Shown here: positions 59,110-64,000 of the stretch, one piece after another | Position numbering within the stretch: position 1 is the first letter of the stretch | Layout: each line of letters starts with the position of its first letter | Assembly: GCF_029581275.1 (NCBI RefSeq) | Contig: NZ_CP120742.1 | Coordinates: 3,766,001-3,830,000 of the forward strand | Direction: 5' to 3' | Length of the DNA stretch: 64,000 nt | From: Micromonospora sp. WMMD1155 | GTDB lineage: Bacteria; Actinomycetota; Actinomycetes; Mycobacteriales; Micromonosporaceae | Made by a program: the position numbers and the translations under genes | Notes under the pieces: model-generated | What the model saw: only the letters and a program-made list of their open reading frames with translations | The model's database searches: none | Told to the model about the DNA's origin: nothing

Positions 59110-60162
59110 ATGGCGCTCGGAGCGGTGGCGGAACCGCCGGTACGGCGACGAGGCAGTGACTACGCACAGTTGTCGCGACGGATCAGTCAGGCCGGTCTGC
59201 TGGAGCGCCGCCCCGGCTGGTACCTGGCTCGCATCGTGCTGACCCTCGGCGCGTTCGTGGCCGGTTGGGTGGCCGTGTTCCTGCTCGGCGACTCCTGGTG
59301 GCAGCTGCCGCTCGCGGCGCTGATGGCGGTGGCCACCACCCAGGTCGCGTTCCTCGGTCACGACGCCGGGCACCGGCAGATGTTCCGTCGGCGCGGGCCC
59401 AGCGAGCTGGTGGGGTTGTTCGCCGGCAACCTTGCGGTGGGGCTCAGCTACGGCTGGTGGGTCGACAAGCACAACCGCCACCACGCCAACCCCAACCACG
59501 AGGACGAGGACCCGGACGTCGGCGCGGGCGCCCTGGTGTGGACGCCCGAGCAGGCACTGGCGACCCGTGGTTTCGGCAGGTGGTTGGCGAAGCGGCAGGC
59601 GTACCTCTTCTTCCCGATGCTCCTGCTGGAGGGTCTCAACCTGCACGTGTCGAGCATCCGGGCGATCGTCGGGCGGGAGCCGGACGGTCGGTACCGCACC
59701 CCGATGCGACACCGGGCGGTCGAGGCGGCGCTGCTCGTCGCGCACACAGTCGGCTACGTGGCACTGCTCTCGGCGGTCATGTCGCCGGTCAAGGCGCTGC
59801 TGTTCGCCGTCGTGCACCAGGCGCTGTGGGGCCTCTACATGGGCTGCTCGTTCGCGCCGAACCACAAGGGCATGCCCATGCCGAGCGCCGAGGACGAGCT
59901 GGACTTCCTGCGTAAGCAGGTGCTGACCTCGCGCAACGTGCGGGGCGGCCGGTTCGTGGACACCGCGCTGGGCGGGCTCAATTACCAGATCGAGCACCAC
60001 CTCTTCCCGAACATGCCCCGCGCCAACCTGCGCCGGGCTCAGCCGATCGTCCGCGCCTACTGCGTCGAGCAGGGCATCCCGTACGCGGAGACCGGGCTGA
60101 TCGAGTCGTACCGGCAGGCGCTCGGCCACCTGCACGAGGTGGGTCGGCCGCTGCGCGGCTGA
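59110..60162 (+). CDS. Membrane fatty acid desaturase (acyl-lipid type)
   Basis: A 350-residue di-iron desaturase. The three His boxes are GHDAGH, HNRHH and QIEHHLFP, with about four to five membrane helices. The third box with Q before IEHH is typical of front-end/acyl-lipid desaturases. It introduces a double bond using ferredoxin or a reductase and O2. ATG 59110. The reductase partner is not adjacent. Confidence 0.94.
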   Translation: MALGAVAEPPVRRRGSDYAQLSRRISQAGLLERRPGWYLARIVLTLGAFVAGWVAVFLLGDSWWQLPLAALMAVATTQVAFLGHDAGHRQMFRRRGPSELVGLFAGNLAVGLSYGWWVDKHNRHHANPNHEDEDPDVGAGALVWTPEQALATRGFGRWLAKRQAYLFFPMLLLEGLNLHVSSIRAIVGREPDGRYRTPMRHRAVEAALLVAHTVGYVALLSAVMSPVKALLFAVVHQALWGLYMGCSFAPNHKGMPMPSAEDELDFLRKQVLTSRNVRGGRFVDTALGGLNYQIEHHLFPNMPRANLRRAQPIVRAYCVEQGIPYAETGLIESYRQALGHLHEVGRPLRG

Positions 60163-60163
60163 G

Positions 60164-60224
60164 CGGCCGAGCGGTGTGACCGCAGCGCGACCGAGCGGTG
60201 TGACCGCAGCGCGGCCGAGCGGTG
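60164..60224. repeat. 24-bp tandem repeat, 2.5 copies
   Basis: Units at 60164, 60188 and a partial at 60212, of the form CGRCCGAGCGGTGTGACCGC and four more bases (AGCG). It starts just after the desaturase stop and runs into the terminator hairpin. Confidence 0.9.
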
Positions 60225-60252
60225 GCGTGTCCGTCCTGCCGGACACGCCACC
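60221..60252 (+). terminator. Hairpin terminator after the desaturase gene
   Basis: GGTGGCGTGTCCG (60221-60233) pairs perfectly with CGGACACGCCACC (60240-60252) around a 6-nt loop. Confidence 0.8.
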
Positions 60253-60266
60253 GGTAGGGTCTGGTC

Positions 60267-60560
60267 ATGGCAGACCTGCTCACCGCGGACGCGGTGCGAG
60301 AAGAGCTGAGCGGGTTGACCGACTGGTCGGGTGACCCGACCGGGATCGGTCGTACGGTCCAGCTCGGCAGTTTCCCGGACGTCATCGCCGTGGTGAACCG
60401 GGTCGCGACGGTGGCCGAACAGATCGACCACCATCCCGACATCGACATCCGATGGCGGACCCTGACCTTCCGCTGCGTCACGTACTCGGACGGTGGGGTC
60501 ACCCACCGCGACATCGCGCTGGCCCGGCGGATCGACGAGATCATCCGGAGTGCGGCATGA
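60267..60560 (+). CDS. 4a-hydroxytetrahydrobiopterin dehydratase (PCD/DCoH-like)
   Basis: A 97-residue pterin-4a-carbinolamine dehydratase. The catalytic block EQIDHHPDIDIRW has the conserved His-His, followed by THRDIALARRIDEI. It recycles the pterin cofactor of aromatic amino-acid hydroxylases, or works in molybdopterin/folate repair in bacteria without hydroxylases. ATG 60267. It overlaps the FHA gene by 4 bp. Confidence 0.93.
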   Translation: MADLLTADAVREELSGLTDWSGDPTGIGRTVQLGSFPDVIAVVNRVATVAEQIDHHPDIDIRWRTLTFRCVTYSDGGVTHRDIALARRIDEIIRSAA

Positions 60561-61711
60561 GATTCGAGATCAGCAAGGTGCTGGACGCCATCGAGGGGCG
60601 CGTCTGCACCGACCCGTCGCTGGCCCGGGCCGTGGTCGACCTGGCCGAGGTGATCCGTTACCAGGACATCGACGGTGGTCGGCCGGCGAGCCTGCTGCGG
60701 CTCGGCATGGTCATCGACGCGCTGTCCCGCGAGTTGGAGGAGGACAGCGTCCAGGTCTACGCGGTGGTGCACCGGGCCCTGCTCTCCGACGCCGACCTCA
60801 CCTCGAACGAGCGGATGGTCGTCCGCCGCTGGGCCGACGACGGGCTCGTGGAGGTGCTCGACAACCCGGGCGACCGGATGCTGGAGGTGGCCGACCTGCT
60901 CGGGCTGCCGGTGCTCAGCCGGGTTCGCTTCGACGGGCTGCGCGGTCGGTTCCCGTGGCTGGTCGAGCAGCCGGGTCGGGTCGTCGCCCCGGTACCGGGC
61001 GCCGGCGGCCCGGTCTTCATCGCGCACGTCGGCGGCGGCCACGCACCAGTCGCCGGCAAGCGCTCGCCGGCCGGGGTGAAGCTGCTGACCCGCCAGTGGC
61101 GCTGCCCGGAGTCGGGTTGCGCGCTGTTCGGCGGCGGTGGTGGAGGTGGCGCGTTCGCCGACCTGGCCGGGGGTGCGGATCGCAGCCCCGCGGCGCAGCC
61201 GCCGCCCGCGCTGCGCAACGGCGTTCCGACCTGCCCCCGGCACGGCGTCCGACTCGGCGACGGGGGGCCGCGTCCGCGTACGGAGGTGCTCGCGGTCCGC
61301 ATCGGTGGCCTGGTCCGGCGGCGGTTCGTGCTCAGCGAGGAGCAGCCGTTGGTGGCCGGCCGGGCCCCCGAGCAGGACGGCGGGATCATGCTCGGGCAGT
61401 GGCTCAACGACGAGGCCCGGCGGTGGATCAGCCGTGGTCACGTCCGCTTCGAGTTGCGGGTCGGCGAGGTCATCGTGACCGACGTCAGCACCAACGGCTC
61501 CGGCATCCGTCCGGCCGGTTCGATGGCCGAGTCGGACCGCATCCCCCTGGCGCCGCAGCAGTCCCGGGTGCTCGGCGAGAACGACATGGTCGAGCTGTAC
61601 CCGGGGGTGCAGATCGGCCGGGCGGAGGAGTTGCCCGCCGGTGCCCCGTTCACGCCCACCTCGGTGATGGCCGAGGCCCCGACGATGGCGATGCGCCTAC
61701 CCCGCCCCTGA
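60557..61711 (+). CDS. FHA-domain protein with zinc-finger-like insert
   Basis: A 384-residue protein. The N-terminal 130 residues are helical (DAIEGRVCTDPSLARAVVDL). A middle segment has Cys/His pairs (WRCPESGC and PTCPRHG) flanking a Gly run (eight glycines). The C-terminal FHA domain has LVAGRAPEQD, ISRGHVRFEL and VTDVSTNGSGI, so it should bind phosphothreonine. The kinase at 51463 is a possible but unproven partner. ATG 60557 overlaps the dehydratase stop. Confidence 0.85.
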   Translation: MRFEISKVLDAIEGRVCTDPSLARAVVDLAEVIRYQDIDGGRPASLLRLGMVIDALSRELEEDSVQVYAVVHRALLSDADLTSNERMVVRRWADDGLVEVLDNPGDRMLEVADLLGLPVLSRVRFDGLRGRFPWLVEQPGRVVAPVPGAGGPVFIAHVGGGHAPVAGKRSPAGVKLLTRQWRCPESGCALFGGGGGGGAFADLAGGADRSPAAQPPPALRNGVPTCPRHGVRLGDGGPRPRTEVLAVRIGGLVRRRFVLSEEQPLVAGRAPEQDGGIMLGQWLNDEARRWISRGHVRFELRVGEVIVTDVSTNGSGIRPAGSMAESDRIPLAPQQSRVLGENDMVELYPGVQIGRAEELPAGAPFTPTSVMAEAPTMAMRLPRP

Positions 61712-61793
61712 CCCGCCCGCGCCCCGCCCCGCCCGCTGCGCCCCGCCCCGCCCGCTGCGCACCGCCGCGGGGCAGGCGCGGCGCGGGACGCGG
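61712..61793. repeat. GC-rich tandem repeat beside palindromic element 4
   Basis: About three degenerate copies of a 20-bp CCCGCTGCGCCCCGCCCCGC unit separate the FHA gene from the palindrome. Confidence 0.8.
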
Positions 61794-61873
61794 CAAGATC
61801 CGCACAAGAACAGGGAAAGTGCTGCCTCGACGTCCTCTGAGGCAGCACTTTCCCTGTAGTTGAGCAGATCTTG
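61794..61873. repeat. 80-bp palindromic element, copy 4
   Basis: A 35-nt arm (61794-61828), 10-nt loop (61829-61838) and 35-nt arm (61839-61873). The inner AGGGAAAGTGCTGCCTC/GAGGCAGCACTTTCCCT stem is perfect; the outer part pairs with a few mismatches. It is the most diverged copy. It lies between the convergent FHA and rocD genes. Confidence 0.9.
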
Positions 61874-61936
61874 GCCGGTGCGGTCCGTCAGGCGGCGAGC
61901 ACGTTGGCCGGTGCGGTCCGTCAGGCGGCAAGCACC
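61871..61936. repeat. 33-bp direct duplication of the rocD 3' end
   Basis: Two 33-bp copies (61871-61903 and 61904-61936) differ at two positions. The second contains the true rocD stop; the first repeats the last codons and stop out in the 3' flank and begins inside the end of palindromic element 4. Confidence 0.92.
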
Positions 61937-63135
61937 TCGGCGAGTGCGGTCACCGCCAGGTCGATCTCGTCCTCGGTGATCACCAGCGGCGGGGCTAGCC
62001 GGATGGTGGAGCCGTGGGTGTCCTTGGCGAGGATGCCGCGCTCCATCAGCCGCTCACACGCCTCCCGTCCGCTCATCAGCGTCGGGTCGATGTCCAGACC
62101 GGCCCACAGGCCGCGAACGCGTACCCCCACCAGGCCCTTGCCGACCAGCCCCTCCAAGCCGGCTCGCAGCCGCTCACCCAACTCCGCCGAACGGCGCTGG
62201 AACTCGCCGGTGGCCAGCAGCCGGACCACCTCGACGGCCACCGCGCAGGCGAGCGGGTTGCCGCCGAAGGTGGAGCCGTGCTGGCCGGGCTTGAGCACGC
62301 CGAGCACGTCGGCGTTGGCGGCCACCGCGGAGACCGGCACGATGCCGCCGCCGAGCGCCTTGCCGAGCAGGTACATGTCGGGCACGACGCCCTCGTGGTC
62401 ACAGGCGAAGGTCGCACCGGTACGCCCCAGACCCGACTGGATCTCGTCGGCGATGAAGAGCACCTCGCGCTCGGTGCAGACCCGCCGCACGCCCGACAGG
62501 TAACCCTCCGGCGGCACCACCACGCCCTGCTCGCCCTGGATCGGCTCCAGGAGAACGGCCACGGTGTTCTCGTCGATCGCGGCGGTCAGCGCGTCCAGGT
62601 CGCCGTAGGGCACGACAGTGAACCCCGGGGTGTACGGCCCGAAGTCGGCGCGGGCGTCCTCGTCGGTGGAGAAGCTGACGATGGTGGTGGTCCGGCCGTG
62701 GAAGTTGCCCTCGGCGACCACGATGTTGGCCTGCCCGGCGGGTACGCCCTTGACCTGGTAACCCCACTTGCGGGCCACCTTGATTCCGGTCTCCACCGCC
62801 TCGGCGCCGGTGTTCATGGGCAGCACCAGGTCCTTGCCGCACAGCTCGGCCAGCTCCCGGCAGAAGTCGGCGAACTGGTCGTGGATGAACGCGCGGCTGG
62901 TCAGCGTGAGCCGGTCCAGTTGGGCGTGCGCGGCGGCGATCAGCTGCGGGTTCCGGTGGCCGAAGTTCAGCGCCGAGTAGCCGGCCAGGCAGTCCAGGTA
63001 GCGCTTGCCGTCCACATCGGTGAGCCAGGCTCCCTCGGCGGACGAGATGACCACCGGCAACGGGTGGTAGTTGTGCGCCGTCCAGCGCTCGGCGTCCCGG
63101 ACCGCTCCCGGCGTACGCAGCATGTCATCGATCAC
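61921..63135 (-). CDS. rocD: Ornithine aminotransferase RocD
   Basis: PLP-dependent class III transaminase converting ornithine to glutamate semialdehyde. The 404-residue protein has NYHPLPVVI, MNTGAEAVETGIKVARKW, EGNFHGRTTT, EPIQGEQGVVVPP, the PLP-side IADEIQSGLGRTG and the Schiff-base Lys in LLGKALGGGIVP. GTG 63135 overlaps the ddaH stop; ATG 63123 is an alternative. Together with DdaH it serves arginine/ornithine breakdown. Confidence 0.95.
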   Translation of the reverse strand: MIDDMLRTPGAVRDAERWTAHNYHPLPVVISSAEGAWLTDVDGKRYLDCLAGYSALNFGHRNPQLIAAAHAQLDRLTLTSRAFIHDQFADFCRELAELCGKDLVLPMNTGAEAVETGIKVARKWGYQVKGVPAGQANIVVAEGNFHGRTTTIVSFSTDEDARADFGPYTPGFTVVPYGDLDALTAAIDENTVAVLLEPIQGEQGVVVPPEGYLSGVRRVCTEREVLFIADEIQSGLGRTGATFACDHEGVVPDMYLLGKALGGGIVPVSAVAANADVLGVLKPGQHGSTFGGNPLACAVAVEVVRLLATGEFQRRSAELGERLRAGLEGLVGKGLVGVRVRGLWAGLDIDPTLMSGREACERLMERGILAKDTHGSTIRLAPPLVITEDEIDLAVTALAEVLAA

Positions 63136-63953
63136 TTGCTTGCCTTTCCCTGACGGAGTCGCAGCGTGCAGCACTTCGGTCCGCCGCCGGCCTTACGGAG
63201 TTCGGACAGGTCGACACCGATGGTCTCGTAGCCCCGGTCGCGCAGCTTGGCGGCGAGGTCGGTGGCCTGGGCCGGCAGCACCACGTGCCGGCCGTCGCTC
63301 ACCGCGTTCAGGCCCAGCACCTCGGCGTCGGACATGGTGGCGTGCACGGCGTCGGGGAAGAGTCGGCGCAGCACCGCCTGGCTGCCGGGGGAGAACGCCT
63401 CCGGCAGGTACGCCACGGTCTGCTCGTCGAGCACGGTCAGCGCCGTGTCCAGGTGGTAGAAGCGCGGGTCGACGAGCTGCATGGTGATCACCGGGTAGCC
63501 GAAGACCTCCTGCAACTGGGCGTGCGAGGCGTGCGCCGTGCGGAAGCCGGTGCCGGCCAGCAGGTGGTCGCCGGCGAGCAGGACGTCGCCCTCACCCTCG
63601 TTGACGTGCTTCGGGTCGTACATCTCGAAACCGGCGTCCTCGAACCAGGCCCGGTAGGCCGGTGCCTCGTCGGCGCGCTGCGGGTCGCGGAACTGCACGG
63701 CCATCGCCTTGCCGTCGATCACCGTGCCGCCGTTGGCGGCGAAGACCATGTCGGGCAGGCCGGGCACCGGAGTGATCTCCTCGACGGTGTGGCCCAGGTC
63801 GCGGTACGTCTGGCGCAGCTGCTCCCACTGCCGGACGGCCAGCGCGCCGTCGACCGGCGCGGCCGGGTCCATCCAGGGGTTGATCGCGTAGTCGACGGCG
63901 AAGTACGTCGGCCGGCACATCAGGAAGTGCTGGCTGGTGGCGTCCATCGTCAT
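63132..63953 (-). CDS. ddaH: Dimethylargininase / arginine-deiminase-superfamily protein DdaH
   Basis: A 273-residue amidinohydrolase that hydrolyses methylated arginines, or arginine-like guanidino compounds, to citrulline-type products. It starts MTMDATSQHFLMCRPTYF, has PDMVFAANGG, the EGEGDVLLAGDHLLAG block, the catalytic His in RFYHLDTAL and the nucleophilic Cys in GGPKCCTLRL. ATG 63953 has GGGAG upstream; ATG 63947 is possible. It is followed by rocD with a 4-bp overlap. Some relatives act on arginine to give ornithine, which would feed RocD directly. Confidence 0.9.
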   Translation of the reverse strand: MTMDATSQHFLMCRPTYFAVDYAINPWMDPAAPVDGALAVRQWEQLRQTYRDLGHTVEEITPVPGLPDMVFAANGGTVIDGKAMAVQFRDPQRADEAPAYRAWFEDAGFEMYDPKHVNEGEGDVLLAGDHLLAGTGFRTAHASHAQLQEVFGYPVITMQLVDPRFYHLDTALTVLDEQTVAYLPEAFSPGSQAVLRRLFPDAVHATMSDAEVLGLNAVSDGRHVVLPAQATDLAAKLRDRGYETIGVDLSELRKAGGGPKCCTLRLRQGKASK

Positions 63954-64000
63954 TGTCCTGCTCCCAGGGGTCGGGCGCGCCCGGCCACCGTGGCCCACGG

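Overview
The window is 64 kb of very GC-rich actinobacterial chromosome and is almost certainly from the family Micromonosporaceae (Micromonospora or a close relative). Evidence: GTG and TTG starts, WhiB proteins, a sigma-R/RsrA pair, ribosomal protein bL37, the hybrid 2-oxoglutarate dehydrogenase Kgd, Ni-superoxide dismutase and an mprAB/pepD-like module. There is no sign of a phage, plasmid, insertion sequence, CRISPR array, tRNA or rRNA. The content is mostly core chromosome with dispersed small repeats. Species assignment and named orthologies are inferences from protein sequence read by eye; no database was searched. || Layout. 1-8 kb: hisN (edge), rsgA, aroA, SRAP peptidase, a WhiB protein, an alpha/beta hydrolase, then sigR-rsrA, bL37, a biotinyl protein and a GNAT. 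Together with pdtaS (13 kb) and whiB1 (20.4 kb) this recalls, from memory, the Mycobacterium tuberculosis order whiB1-pdtaS-TB7.3-rshA-sigH-SRAP-aroA-rsgA, with insertions. 8-16 kb: divergent TetR/MFS exporter, a TPR protein, a sugar-isomerase protein, PdtaS and a membrane glycosyltransferase. 16.5-20.2 kb: assimilatory sulfur operon with a cysteine-type leader peptide, sulfite reductase, a zinc-ribbon mini-protein, CysH and a siroheme-type chelatase. 20.2-26.6 kb: whiB1, a diacylglycerol-kinase-like gene, an anti-sigma kinase, Ni-SOD with its maturation protease, malic enzyme and a quinone oxidoreductase. 26.8-31 kb: two paralogous lipoprotein hydrolases flanking an aldo/keto reductase, MerR and a nucleotidyltransferase. 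31-38.6 kb: ackA-pta, a DUF6104-like gene and kgd. 38.8-43.3 kb: ABC transporter, a thioesterase-like protein and an OlsB/PlsC acyltransferase pair. 43.9-49.4 kb: DUF4097-PadR, then response regulator-histidine kinase-HtrA. 49.5-61.7 kb: BON protein, glycosyltransferase, Ser/Thr kinase, patatin plus acyltransferase, CutA, a giant membrane protein, desaturase, pterin dehydratase and FHA protein. 61.9-64 kb: rocD and ddaH. || How genes work together. Sigma-R and RsrA form a thiol-redox switch with an apparent autoregulatory promoter. The sulfur operon reduces APS to sulfide and is probably attenuated by cysteine supply. SodN and SodX form a nickel enzyme and its processing protease. AckA-Pta, Kgd and malic enzyme serve central carbon flow. 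The regulator-kinase-HtrA cassette is an envelope-stress system. || The most notable unexplained signal is a family of four 80-bp palindromic elements (35-nt arm, 10-nt loop, 35-nt arm) at 7412, 26701, 43637 and 61794. Each is embedded in GC-rich short tandem repeats, and three of the four lie between convergent genes. One satellite has run into the tetR coding sequence, and another has produced a 13-bp array of the hairpin arm.
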